Made by a program: the position numbers and the translations under genes. Shown here piece after piece: positions 1 to 7,548 of a stretch of 15,843 nucleotides of DNA. How positions within the stretch are numbered: position 1 is the first letter of the stretch; each line of letters opens with the position of its first letter. The stretch lies in NCBI GenBank assembly GCA_934219025.1, contig CAKQDG010000049.1, positions 1 through 15,843 of the forward strand, read 5' to 3'. This stretch comes from an uncultured Prevotella sp. (GTDB lineage Bacteria > Bacteroidota > Bacteroidia > Bacteroidales > Bacteroidaceae). The notes beneath the pieces were generated by a model, which saw only the letters and a list, made by a program, of their open reading frames with translations, did no database searches and was not told where the DNA came from.

Positions 1-73
1 TACGTCTGCAGGGGTTCGAACCCTGGACCCTCTGATTAAGAGTCAGATGCTCTACCAACTGAGCTACAGGCGC
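1..73 (-). tRNA. tRNA-Lys (anticodon CTT)
   Basis: The reverse complement folds as a 73-nt cloverleaf: acceptor GCGCCTG/CAGACGT, D arm GCTC-AGTTGGTA-GAGC, anticodon arm TCTGA-CTCTTAA-TCAGA, variable loop GGGTC, T arm CAGGG-TTCGAAC-CCCTG, discriminator A. The 7-base anticodon loop reads CTCTTAA, which gives anticodon CTT and decodes AAG as lysine. The discriminator base is window position 1, so whether CCA is encoded cannot be seen. In the acceptor stem, pair 4:69 is C-A and pair 1:72 is G-U. All invariant positions (T8, A9/G10, TTC loop) are intact, so I read it as functional. Confidence 0.95.
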
Positions 74-116
74 AACGTTTTGTTTGCTAAAACATATTTG
101 TTTCTGTTTTGCGGCT

Positions 117-149
117 GCAAAGGTAGTAAGTTTACTTATAACCACCAAA
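117..149 (-). promoter_or_regulatory. Bacteroidetes-type promoter for tRNA-Lys
   Basis: On the minus strand a -33 TTTG (146-149) is separated by 20 bp from a -7 box TACCTTTGC (117-125), matching the Bacteroidetes consensus TTTG-N19-21-TAnnTTTG. The expected start of transcription is near 110, about 37 nt before the tRNA 5' end at 73. Confidence 0.8.
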
Positions 150-461
150 CTTTTTTCGTTCTTTTTTTGAAGAAAAAGCAAAAAAGACTGTATTGAGAGC
201 TTTTGTTTATGAATCACACATCTTATATATTTAGTTCGAAAACATTGCAAAACCACTGGTATATTTCTGTATAGCGACGCTCTTTTTATGTCGGTAAGCG
301 CTTATCTTCTGCAATTCTACTCTTTTGGATAAAATCCTCCCGCTCGAAAGTATATTCTTATTCAATGTTGATTATAAATTTGAAACTTGAAATTACTGTC
401 GTTCCAAATACCGGAAGAGCTTTAAAATGTATACTTTTGCAAGATGGCACAGGATGCCGGT
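150..461. other. Intergenic stretch with no recognisable gene
   Basis: This AT-rich stretch lies between the tRNA promoter and the repeat-rich block. I see no coding-like reading frame, RNA gene or convincing hairpin. A lone TACTTTTGC at 432-440 matches the -7 consensus, but no TTTG lies at the right distance upstream, so I do not call it a promoter. Confidence 0.5.
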
Positions 462-515
462 GTGGACATTTTGAACACTTTTTAAAAGAATCGTAAAGAT
501 TTTTTCGGGGAGAAT

Positions 516-632
516 CGGACAGTTCGGACAAGCGGACATCAATGTCCGAAACATGACAAAAAATATAACTCATTGATAATCAATAATAGTAACATTTCCG
601 GACATGCCTGTCCGAACGGACACGCCTGTCCG
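516..632. repeat. Cluster of CGGACA palindromes (three CGGACA-N4-TGTCCG units)
   Basis: CGGACA occurs on the plus strand at 516-521, 525-530, 533-538, 599-604 and 617-622, and TGTCCG at 543-548, 609-614 and 627-632. Three pairs form identical 16-bp palindromes with a 4-nt centre: 533-548 (centre TCAA), 599-614 (TGCC) and 617-632 (CGCC). The last two lie in a direct tandem repeat of 18 bp (599-616 and 617-634). A further palindrome, ATTGATAATCAAT, lies between them at 572-584. The geometry fits either clustered dimeric-regulator sites or small hairpins; the sequence alone does not decide. The nearest downstream gene is the phospholipase-D-like gene at 885. Confidence 0.7.
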
Positions 633-646
633 AATCCGGAAAAATC

Positions 647-686
647 GAACAACTCGGAGAAAAATAGAACAATTTCGGAGAAAGAG
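647..686 (+). repeat. Degenerate 20-bp tandem repeat (GAACAA...CGGAGAAA)
   Basis: Two head-to-tail copies start at 647 and 667. Each begins GAACAA and carries CGGAGAAA at the same offset. They follow directly on the CGGACA palindromes. Function unknown. Confidence 0.55.
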
Positions 687-825
687 ACGTTTTGTGGAAG
701 TTTTGACCACTTTGTGGCGGATAAATTGCAGTAAGGTTGTATGGGGGCATAACGGGAAGATGCAAAAAAGAACAATTGGAGGAGAGTTGGGGATAAATCC
801 AAAAATAAAGTAAAAAAAGAATTAT

Positions 826-858
826 TTTGGTCAAATAGAACAAAATCCGTAAATTTGC
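826..858 (+). promoter_or_regulatory. Promoter of the phospholipase-D/queH/clpC gene run
   Basis: TTTG at 826-829, then 20 bp, then TAAATTTGC at 850-858: an exact match to the Bacteroidetes housekeeping promoter. Transcription should start near 865, which places the ATG at 885 about 20 nt into the mRNA. It also excludes the TTG at 855 as a start codon, because that triplet lies in the -7 box. Confidence 0.85.
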
Positions 859-884
859 AGCCGTTTTTACTTATAATAAATTAT

Positions 885-2171
885 ATGCACACGAATAAAC
901 CACATAATTGCAAAATATTTTTAGTTCTTGTCATGCTGTTTTTCGGTATCTGCTCTGTCGGTGCGCAGAGTTCGGATTCGTTGATAGTATCTCAGATGAG
1001 AAAAAACGGAATTTCGTTTACCAACGACAACTCGGTTACTTTGCTCATGAGCGGACAGGAAAAATTCGACGATATGTTCAAGGCGATACGCCAGGCAAAA
1101 AGCAGCGTACATCTGGAATATTTCAATTTCCGCAACGACTCCATAGCGTCATTGCTTTTCGACATCCTTGCCGACAAGGTGAAAGAGGGTGTTGAAGTAA
1201 GGGCTCTTTTCGACGGCTTCGGAAACGACTCCAACAATAAGCCCCTGAAAAAGCGTCATCTGAAAGAGATAAGGCAAAGAGGAATAGAGATATACGAATT
1301 TGATCCGTTAAGGTTTCCGTGGGTGAACCATGTGTTCCACAGAGACCACAGGAAAATAGTGGTAATCGACGGAAAGGTGGCATACACCGGAGGTATGAAT
1401 GTGGCCGACTACTATATAAACGGCACAGAACAGGTGGGCAAATGGCGCGACATGCATTGCCGCATAGAGGGAAGTGAAGTGAACACACTTCAAAAGATTT
1501 TTCTCAGAATGTGGAACAAGGTTTCCGGACAAAACGTGTATGGGGCAAAATACTACCGGGGCATACACAATGCCGACTATATAAATGGTTTGAAAAAGGC
1601 AGGATGTTCAGATTCCGGCAATATGACGGTTGGCATCATCAACAGGGAGCCAAGAACGTCGAACAAGATAATACGGCAGTTTTATACCGACGCGATAAAC
1701 GATGCAAAAGACAGCATAAAGCTCGTAAATCCATATCTCACCCTGAACCACACGCTGAAAAAAGCTCTGCGGAATGCCGTAAGACGCGGTGTGAAGGTTC
1801 AGATAATGGTGTCGTCGCACAGCGACATCCCGCTTACGCCAGACTGCGTGTTCTACAACGTGCACAAACTTATGAAGAGTGGGGTGGAGGTGTGGATATA
1901 CGAAGACGGCTTCCACCACACGAAAATTATAATGGTAGATGGAAAATTCTGTACCGTGGGCAGCGCAAACCTGAATTCGCGCAGTCTGAACTTTGACTAC
2001 GAGGAAAATGCCGTTATAATCAACCCGTGTGTAACAAAACAGCTTGACACCATGTTTGAGAATGACAAGAAGAGTTCGTTTCGCCTCACACAAGACAGTT
2101 GGGACAAGTGGCGCACGCCATGGAAAAAATTTGTAGGCTGGTTTGCCCATCTCCTAACACCGTTCCTTTAA
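885..2171 (+). CDS. Secreted/periplasmic phospholipase D-like protein, cardiolipin synthase family
   Basis: A 428-residue protein. Residues 1-28 look like a signal peptide: basic start, hydrophobic core IFLVLVMLFF, then SVGAQ. Two PLD catalytic HKD motifs follow: H155-R-K157...D162 ending in GG (169-170), and H345-T-K347...D352 ending in GS (359-360). A duplicated PLD domain is typical of bacterial cardiolipin synthases, which join two phosphatidylglycerols into cardiolipin, and also of other phosphatidyl-transferring or hydrolysing enzymes. Classical ClsA has two N-terminal membrane helices; here there is only an export signal, so the catalytic part should lie outside the cytoplasmic membrane. 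The C-terminus (about 405-428) is rich in Trp and Phe and may associate with the membrane. The reading frame stays open upstream to a TTG at 855, but the ATG at 885 is preferred because of the promoter. The exact reaction is inferred. Confidence 0.85.
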   Translation: MHTNKPHNCKIFLVLVMLFFGICSVGAQSSDSLIVSQMRKNGISFTNDNSVTLLMSGQEKFDDMFKAIRQAKSSVHLEYFNFRNDSIASLLFDILADKVKEGVEVRALFDGFGNDSNNKPLKKRHLKEIRQRGIEIYEFDPLRFPWVNHVFHRDHRKIVVIDGKVAYTGGMNVADYYINGTEQVGKWRDMHCRIEGSEVNTLQKIFLRMWNKVSGQNVYGAKYYRGIHNADYINGLKKAGCSDSGNMTVGIINREPRTSNKIIRQFYTDAINDAKDSIKLVNPYLTLNHTLKKALRNAVRRGVKVQIMVSSHSDIPLTPDCVFYNVHKLMKSGVEVWIYEDGFHHTKIIMVDGKFCTVGSANLNSRSLNFDYEENAVIINPCVTKQLDTMFENDKKSSFRLTQDSWDKWRTPWKKFVGWFAHLLTPFL

Positions 2172-2185
2172 AAAAAAGAAAGAAA

Positions 2186-2770
2186 ATGACGAAGAAAAAA
2201 TACGAAGTAAATGTGCCGGGAGGTGAAACGAAAGTGCTGCTTCACACATGTTGCGCACCATGTTCGTCGGCAATCATAGAGTGCTTGATAAAACATGGAA
2301 TAGAACCGGTTGTATACTATTGCAATCCCAACATTTTCCCGAAAGAAGAATATGACATAAGGAAAAATGAATGTGTGCGCTATGCTCAGTCGTTAGGACT
2401 GAAAATAATTGAAGACAAATACGACCATGAAGAGTGGCTCGAAATGATAAAGGGTCTTGAAAATGAGCCGGAACGGGGAAACCGCTGTCTGGAATGTTTC
2501 AAAATCCGACTGAGACGTACGGCGCGATATGCTCACGAGAACGGCATCAGAGTAATCACGACAACGCTTGCCTCGTCCAGATGGAAAAGTCTTGAACAGA
2601 TAAACCGGGCAGGGCAATATGCCGTTGAGCCATACGAAGATGTAGTCTGGTGGGACCAGAACTGGCGTAAGGGCGGACTCAGCGAACGACGTGTGGAAAT
2701 CATAAAAGAATATGAGTTCTATAATCAAAAATACTGCGGATGCGAGTTCAGTATGCGCCATGATGCATAA
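2186..2770 (+). CDS. queH: Epoxyqueuosine reductase QueH
   Basis: A 194-residue protein of the QueH (former DUF208) family. It performs the last step of queuosine synthesis, reducing epoxyqueuosine to queuosine in the wobble position of GUN-anticodon tRNAs. Diagnostic cysteines are present: HTCCAPCS (C22, C23, C26), RCLECF (C101, C104) and YCGCEFS (C184, C186). The first two groups are the family's metal/iron-sulfur ligand region, and the C-terminal CxC pair is thought to be redox-active. The frame stays open upstream into the preceding gene, but the ATG at 2186 lies 14 nt after that gene's stop and starts the family-like sequence directly, so it is preferred. The short gap indicates co-transcription with the PLD-like gene. 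QueH is the non-homologous replacement of the cobalamin-dependent QueG. Confidence 0.9.
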   Translation: MTKKKYEVNVPGGETKVLLHTCCAPCSSAIIECLIKHGIEPVVYYCNPNIFPKEEYDIRKNECVRYAQSLGLKIIEDKYDHEEWLEMIKGLENEPERGNRCLECFKIRLRRTARYAHENGIRVITTTLASSRWKSLEQINRAGQYAVEPYEDVVWWDQNWRKGGLSERRVEIIKEYEFYNQKYCGCEFSMRHDA

Positions 2771-2873
2771 AAAAGAAAAGATTGGCATGTTTTTTGATAA
2801 TAAGTCATATAGCAGAAATAGTGGATTGCCCACGAAAAGCGACATTCAACAGATTTTAAACAAGAATACATAT

Positions 2874-5426
2874 ATGAGCATAAATCAATTTTCAGATAAG
2901 TTTTCACGAATCCTCTCCTACAGCAAGGAGGAAGGCATGCGGCTTTCTTGCAGCAGCATAGGTCCGGAACATCTGCTTCTCGGCATGCTTAGAGAAGATG
3001 ACAGCGCAATGCTCACAGTATTGGCAAAGGCCAATATCAATGTGCAGTCGTTCAAGCAAGGCATTGAAGCTGAGATAAAAAACAATACAGAATATTTCGC
3101 CTTCTCAAACGGCGACTTCCAGATAAGTCCAAAGGCAAACAATATATTGAAACTTGCTGTGCTTGAGGCGCGCATGGAGTCGCAGACCATCGTCAGCGAC
3201 ACCCACCTGCTGCTCGCAATACTCCACGATCAGCAGAATACGGAAGCCAGGGCGTATCTTGAAGGATACAATATAGATTATGACAGCGTGAAAAGCATTT
3301 TCTGCAAGAGTGATATGAGCAACCCAAAAAATGGTTTGGGCATGCCGGAAGAGGACGAAGAAGAGGAAAGCATATTCAGCGGTAAAAAAGGCACACAAAG
3401 GGCAGGAGCCTCCACAATGAGAACCGCCAAAGGAGACAGTAAGACACCAATCCTTGACAATTTCGGCATAGACCTGACAAAAGCCGCTGCAGAAGGCAAG
3501 CTCGACCCGGTGGTGGGCAGAGAGAAAGAAATACAGCGCGTAACAGAAATATTGTGCCGCAGGAAAAAGAACAACCCCATACTTATAGGAGAACCCGGCG
3601 TAGGGAAAAGTGCCATCGTTGAAGGCCTGGCACTACTTATTTCATCCAAATCAACATCGCCTGTATTGTTTGGCAAACGACTCGTAACTCTCGACATGGC
3701 GGCAATCGTGGCAGGAACAAAATACCGCGGACAATTTGAAGAAAGAATGAAAGCCCTTGTGAAAGAGCTTGAAGAAAACCCCGACATAATAGTGTTTATC
3801 GACGAAATCCACACTCTCGTGGGCGCAGGTTCGGCCCCAGGCTCAATGGATGCCGCAAATCTGCTGAAACCCTCGCTGGCCCGCGGAACAATACAGTGTA
3901 TCGGAGCAACAACCTTTGACGAGTACCGCAACTCTATCGAAAAAGACGGGGCACTGGAACGCCGCTTCCAAAAAGTCATAGTTGAACCTACAACCGTGGA
4001 AGAAACGGAGACTATTCTAAACAATATCAAGGGCAGATACGAGGAACACCATCATGTGAAATACACGGACGATGCAATAAAGGCGTGTGTCAAGATGACC
4101 GACAGATACGTTTCCGACAGGCAGTTCCCCGACAAGGCAATAGATGTGCTCGACGAGGCAGGAGCAAAGACCAGATTGAAGAACATGCAAGTGCCGCCGG
4201 AACTGAGAGAAATGGAGGAGCAGATTTCTGAACTTGCCAAAAAGAAACAGATGGCAATAAAGAAACAGAATTTTGAACTTGCCGCGAGTTTCAGAGACAA
4301 ACAGCAAATGCTGGCAGAGGAAATAAAAAAATTGCAAGAAAAGATTTCTGATCTTGAAAATGAAAAAACGTCTGAAGTAACGGAAAACGACATTGCCGAA
4401 GTTGTTTCACTGATGTCCGGAGTGCCGGTACAGAAGATTTCGGAGTCTGAAAGCATGCAGTTGAAAGACATGGCGCAAATTATAAAGAATGAAGTCGTTG
4501 CCCAGGATGCTGCCGTAGACAAGACGGTAAAGGCCATACAAAGAAACAGACTCGGACTGAGAGACCCTCATCATCCTATAGGGGCTTTCATGTTTCTGGG
4601 CCCCACGGGAGTGGGAAAAACATATCTTGCCAAGAAACTGGCAGAACACATGTTTGGCAGTTCAGATGCCGTGATACGAATCGACATGAGCGAATACAGC
4701 GAAAGCTTCAATACGTCAAGACTTGTGGGAGCACCTCCAGGATACGTGGGCTACGAAGAGGGAGGACAACTCACGGAAAGAGTGCGCCGCCACCCGTATT
4801 CCATCGTATTGCTCGACGAAATAGAAAAAGCACACGGCAACGTGTTCAACATGCTGCTGCAAGTTCTCGACGAAGGAAGACTCACCGACGGAAACGGCAG
4901 ACTCGTTGATTTCAGCAACACGGTGATAATAATGACAAGCAATGCCGGCACACGGCAGCTCAAAGACTTTGGCAAGGGAATCGGCTTCAATGCCGCAGGA
5001 CTTTCTTCTGACATGAAAGATACGGACAAGGAATATGCAAGGAGCATAATACAAAAGAGCCTTAGCAAGCAGTTCAGTCCGGAATTCCTTAACCGCCTTG
5101 ACGAAATCATCACATTCGACCAGCTTGACCTGCAGGCAATAAAGAAAATTATAGACATAGAGCTGAAAGGACTGGCGAAAAGAATCGGCGATTTGGGATA
5201 CAGCTTCACTCTCTCGGATGCAGCAAAAGAGCTTGTGGCGACAAAGGGCTATGACGTGCAGTTTGGCGCGCGACCGCTGAAGAGAGCAATACAGACATAT
5301 ATCGAAGACGGAATATGCGAAATGATGCTCTCGGACAAATTGGCAGAAGGCGACACGATATTCATAGGAAAGAATCCGAATAGAGAAGAACTTACATTTA
5401 AGGTGAAAAGAGAAAATAACGGATAA
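2874..5426 (+). CDS. clpC: ATP-dependent Clp protease ATP-binding subunit ClpC
   Basis: An 850-residue HSP100 AAA+ unfoldase that feeds substrates to ClpP. In order: a double Clp N-domain (1-145), a charged linker (150-190), AAA+ D1 with Walker A GEPGVGKS (239-246), pore loop KYRG (283-286) and Walker B VFIDE (307-311), a coiled middle region resembling a UVR motif (about 444-495), and AAA+ D2 with Walker A GPTGVGKT (576-583), pore loop GYVGY (623-627) and Walker B D648-E649. IGF at 703-705 lies where the ClpP-docking loop is expected. The short middle domain and IGF argue for ClpC rather than the disaggregase ClpB. The ATG at 2874 starts the sequence that matches the family N-terminus (NQFSDKF...YSKEE). 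An in-frame ATG at 2787 would add 29 residues and cannot be excluded. No clear promoter is seen in the 103 bp after queH, so read-through from queH is likely. Confidence 0.92.
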   Translation: MSINQFSDKFSRILSYSKEEGMRLSCSSIGPEHLLLGMLREDDSAMLTVLAKANINVQSFKQGIEAEIKNNTEYFAFSNGDFQISPKANNILKLAVLEARMESQTIVSDTHLLLAILHDQQNTEARAYLEGYNIDYDSVKSIFCKSDMSNPKNGLGMPEEDEEEESIFSGKKGTQRAGASTMRTAKGDSKTPILDNFGIDLTKAAAEGKLDPVVGREKEIQRVTEILCRRKKNNPILIGEPGVGKSAIVEGLALLISSKSTSPVLFGKRLVTLDMAAIVAGTKYRGQFEERMKALVKELEENPDIIVFIDEIHTLVGAGSAPGSMDAANLLKPSLARGTIQCIGATTFDEYRNSIEKDGALERRFQKVIVEPTTVEETETILNNIKGRYEEHHHVKYTDDAIKACVKMTDRYVSDRQFPDKAIDVLDEAGAKTRLKNMQVPPELREMEEQISELAKKKQMAIKKQNFELAASFRDKQQMLAEEIKKLQEKISDLENEKTSEVTENDIAEVVSLMSGVPVQKISESESMQLKDMAQIIKNEVVAQDAAVDKTVKAIQRNRLGLRDPHHPIGAFMFLGPTGVGKTYLAKKLAEHMFGSSDAVIRIDMSEYSESFNTSRLVGAPPGYVGYEEGGQLTERVRRHPYSIVLLDEIEKAHGNVFNMLLQVLDEGRLTDGNGRLVDFSNTVIIMTSNAGTRQLKDFGKGIGFNAAGLSSDMKDTDKEYARSIIQKSLSKQFSPEFLNRLDEIITFDQLDLQAIKKIIDIELKGLAKRIGDLGYSFTLSDAAKELVATKGYDVQFGARPLKRAIQTYIEDGICEMMLSDKLAEGDTIFIGKNPNREELTFKVKRENNG

Positions 5427-5442
5427 AAAACGTCTATATCAT

Positions 5443-5490
5443 AATCTCGGCAATAAAAACAAACAGAATTTGTTTCATATTGCCGAGATT
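5443..5490 (+). terminator. Long palindrome after clpC, probable terminator; first unit of the promoter-bearing repeat
   Basis: A perfect 13-bp inverted repeat (AATCTCGGCAATA at 5443-5455, complement at 5478-5490) encloses a second 7-bp one (AAACAAA at 5457-5463, TTTGTTT at 5469-5475) around the loop CAGAA. It lies 17 nt after the clpC stop. No proper T-run follows (TTTGTATTATC), so termination is only likely. The same sequence is the left part of the tandem repeat described for 5496-5576. Confidence 0.6.
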
Positions 5491-5576
5491 TGTATTATCT
5501 TTGCATAAGATAAGCTGCATCTCGGCATAACATTCAAATAAATTTGATGTTCTGCTCTCGATTTGCATTATCTTTG
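5446..5576 (+). repeat. Two tandem copies of a palindromic repeat each ending in TATCTTTG
   Basis: Unit A (5446-5503) and unit B (5521-5576) share the plan CTCGGCA, an AT-rich CAAA.../...TTTG inverted repeat, ATTTG, then ATTATCTTTG. The TATCTTTG boxes at 5496 and 5569 are 73 bp apart. The stretch from the first box to the second (5496-5576) is repeated on the minus strand at 14084-14166, upstream of the smpB operon. Both begin with TATCTTTGCATAAGATAAGC and both end with the same 24 bases (here 5553-5576). Confidence 0.8.
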
Positions 5577-5577
5577 A
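5543..5577 (+). promoter_or_regulatory. aspS: Probable aspS promoter
   Basis: The -7 box TATCTTTG (5569-5576) matches the Bacteroidetes consensus; a TTTG at 5543-5546 lies 22 bp upstream, slightly far. Transcription would start near 5583, giving a leader of about 58 nt. A second -7 box, TATCTTTGC at 5496-5504, may act as an additional upstream promoter; its best TTTG (5469-5472) is 23 bp away, inside the palindrome. Confidence 0.6.
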
Positions 5578-5590
5578 ATTTGTAAAACTT

Positions 5591-5610
5591 ACGGGAAATA
5601 TGTTTCTCGT
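5591..5610 (+). promoter_or_regulatory. Small hairpin in the aspS leader
   Basis: ACGGGAAA and TTTCTCGT form an 8-bp stem (one G-T pair) around the loop TATG. It starts about 8 nt after the predicted transcription start and ends 30 nt before the aspS ATG. It could stabilise the mRNA or control translation; a T-box is not supported. Confidence 0.4.
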
Positions 5611-5640
5611 TCATAAAAAAATAAATACAAATATATAATT

Positions 5641-7413
5641 ATGTATAGAACGAATACATGTGGAGAACTTAGACTCTCTGATGCAGGGAAGAAAGTAACA
5701 CTCGCAGGATGGGTACAAAGAAGCCGTAAAATGGGAGGAATGACATTTGTAGACCTCCGCGACAGATATGGCATAACCCAATTAGTATTCAACGAAGAAG
5801 TTGATGCCGAACTTTGCGCTCAAGCCAACAAACTGGGTAGGGAGTACTGCATACAGATTGTCGGTGAAGTGAACGAACGACAAAGTAAAAACAGCAAGAT
5901 TCCGACAGGCGACATAGAGATAATTGTTTCGGAACTCAATGTGCTCAGCGAAAGCGCAACGCCGCCTTTCACAATAGAAGACAATACAGACGGAGGCGAC
6001 GATATCCGCATGAAATACCGCTATCTGGATTTAAGACGCCCATGTGTGCGCAAAAATCTTGAACTGCGCCACCGTATGACTATCCTGATAAGAAACTTCC
6101 TTGATGCCCAGAACTTTATTGAAGTAGAGACACCAATCCTTATCGGAAGCACACCTGAAGGAGCAAGAGACTTTGTTGTGCCGTCGCGTATGAACCCAGG
6201 ACAGTTCTATGCTTTGCCACAAAGTCCGCAGACCTTGAAACAGCTCCTGATGGTGAGCGGATTCGACAGATACTTTCAGATAGCAAAATGTTTCCGCGAC
6301 GAGGATCTCAGAGCTGACCGTCAGCCTGAGTTTACGCAGATTGACTGCGAAATGTCGTTCGTAGACCAGGATGACGTGATAAACCTTTTCGAAGATATGG
6401 CGCGCCATCTGTTTAAAGAGATTCGTGGCGTAGAACTGCCGGCAAAGCTACAGCAAATGACATGGCATGAGGCAATGCGCCGTTTCGGTAGCGACAAGCC
6501 GGATTTGCGCTTCGGCATGGAGTTCGTGGAGTTGCAAGATGAGCTGAAAGGTACTGGAGAATTCTCCGTATTCAACGACGCCGAATACATTGGCGGAATA
6601 TGTGCTCCGGGATGCGCTAAATATACAAGAAAACAACTTGACCAGCTCGCTGATTTCGTGAAGAAACCACAGGTTGGAGCAAAGGGACTCGTATGGATAA
6701 AAGTAAACGAGGACGGAACGACAAAGAGCAGCATCGACAAGTTCTATACCCCTGAGGTATTTGCAAAAGTCGTAAGCAAGATGCAGGCAAAGCCAGGGGA
6801 TCTTATCCTTATCCTTAGCGGGCAGAATGCAAACAAGACTCGTGTGCAGCTTTGCAGCCTCAGACTGGAAATGGGCGACAGGCTCGGTCTTCGCGACAAA
6901 GACAAATTTGAATGTCTTTGGATTATCGACTTCCCTCTCTTTGAGTGGAGCGACGAGGAGCAGCGACTGATGGCAACACACCATCCGTTCACAATGCCTA
7001 ACCCCGATGATATTCCGCTACTCGATGAACATCCCGAAAATGTGCGTGCCAAGGCTTACGACTTTGTATGCAACGGTATAGAAGTAGGTGGAGGAAGTCT
7101 GCGTATCCATGACGGAAAACTTCAGGAGAAGATGTTCAAGATTCTTGGATTCACACCAGAGAGGGCAATGGCTCAGTTCGGATTCCTTATCAACGCATTC
7201 AAATACGGAGCACCACCTCACGCCGGACTTGCTTTCGGTCTTGACCGCTTTGTGTCAATCCTTGCAGGTCTTGACTCAATCCGCGATTGCATTGCATTCC
7301 CGAAAAACAACAGTGGACGCGACGTTATGCTTGATGCACCTTCAGTTTTGGACGACAAACAACTCCAGGAACTACAGATACGCGTTGATATAAGTCAAGA
7401 AAATCAGCTGTAA
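5641..7413 (+). CDS. aspS: Aspartyl-tRNA synthetase
   Basis: A 590-residue class II aminoacyl-tRNA synthetase that charges tRNA-Asp in the cytoplasm. The N-terminal OB-fold anticodon-binding domain spans about residues 1-105 ([13 protein letters not shown], then [15 protein letters not shown]). Class II motif 1 includes [20 protein letters not shown] (159-178), motif 2 has FRDED (218-222) followed by RQPEFTQID, and motif 3 is GLAFGLDRF (529-537) with the ATP-binding Arg at 536. The length and a large insertion between motifs 2 and 3 (about 290-420, the GAD-type domain) are those of bacterial AspRS. The ATG at 5641 gives the expected N-terminus. It is preceded by the tandem promoter repeat and appears monocistronic, with the next gene having its own promoter. 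Confidence 0.97.
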   Translation: MYRTNTCGELRLSDAGKKVTLAGWVQRSRKMGGMTFVDLRDRYGITQLVFNEEVDAELCAQANKLGREYCIQIVGEVNERQSKNSKIPTGDIEIIVSELNVLSESATPPFTIEDNTDGGDDIRMKYRYLDLRRPCVRKNLELRHRMTILIRNFLDAQNFIEVETPILIGSTPEGARDFVVPSRMNPGQFYALPQSPQTLKQLLMVSGFDRYFQIAKCFRDEDLRADRQPEFTQIDCEMSFVDQDDVINLFEDMARHLFKEIRGVELPAKLQQMTWHEAMRRFGSDKPDLRFGMEFVELQDELKGTGEFSVFNDAEYIGGICAPGCAKYTRKQLDQLADFVKKPQVGAKGLVWIKVNEDGTTKSSIDKFYTPEVFAKVVSKMQAKPGDLILILSGQNANKTRVQLCSLRLEMGDRLGLRDKDKFECLWIIDFPLFEWSDEEQRLMATHHPFTMPNPDDIPLLDEHPENVRAKAYDFVCNGIEVGGGSLRIHDGKLQEKMFKILGFTPERAMAQFGFLINAFKYGAPPHAGLAFGLDRFVSILAGLDSIRDCIAFPKNNSGRDVMLDAPSVLDDKQLQELQIRVDISQENQL

Positions 7414-7479
7414 AGAAAAATAAAGGCTGTTTCTACCTAAATAGACAATAAAAAGTAAAATGTTTAAAAAAATAAATAT

Positions 7480-7488
7480 TATCTTTGC
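7480..7488 (+). promoter_or_regulatory. Probable promoter -7 box for the H1-like protein gene
   Basis: TATCTTTGC at 7480-7488 lies in the context ATTATCTTTGCATAAGA, the same as in the repeats at 5493 and 14166. No TTTG lies at the canonical 20-bp distance upstream; the region is A/T-rich with TGTTT at 7461-7465. Transcription would start near 7495, about 54 nt before the ATG at 7549. Confidence 0.55.
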
Positions 7489-7548
7489 ATAAGAATTTAT
7501 AAAGTAATAAGTCACAATGACTTAATACAGACTTAAATTATAATTATT

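Noticed and set aside
432..440. TACTTTTGC as a promoter
   Set aside because: Matches the -7 box, but no TTTG lies at 19-23 bp upstream and no gene follows closely.
516..632. CGGACA repeats as a CRISPR array
   Set aside because: Units are only 16-18 bp, spacing is irregular, there are no spacers of uniform length and no cas genes.
604..813. Short open frames on both strands in 358-843 (up to 87 residues)
   Set aside because: They run through the palindromes and tandem repeats, overlap each other on opposite strands, show no domain-like pattern and have no promoter; the strong promoter at 826-858 points to 885.
855..884. TTG start at 855 for the PLD-like protein
   Set aside because: It falls inside the -7 box of the promoter and upstream of the likely transcription start; the ATG at 885 begins a proper signal peptide.
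1608..2150. Open frame of 180 residues antisense to the PLD-like gene
   Set aside because: Covers the second HKD motif region of a clearly coding sense strand; no recognisable product.
3278..4030. Open frame of 250 residues antisense to clpC
   Set aside because: Shadow of the clpC reading frame with low-complexity Ser-rich translation; the sense strand carries intact Walker motifs.
7414..7460. Terminator after aspS
   Set aside because: Only a weak, interrupted pairing (TCTA/TAGA) without a T-run is visible.
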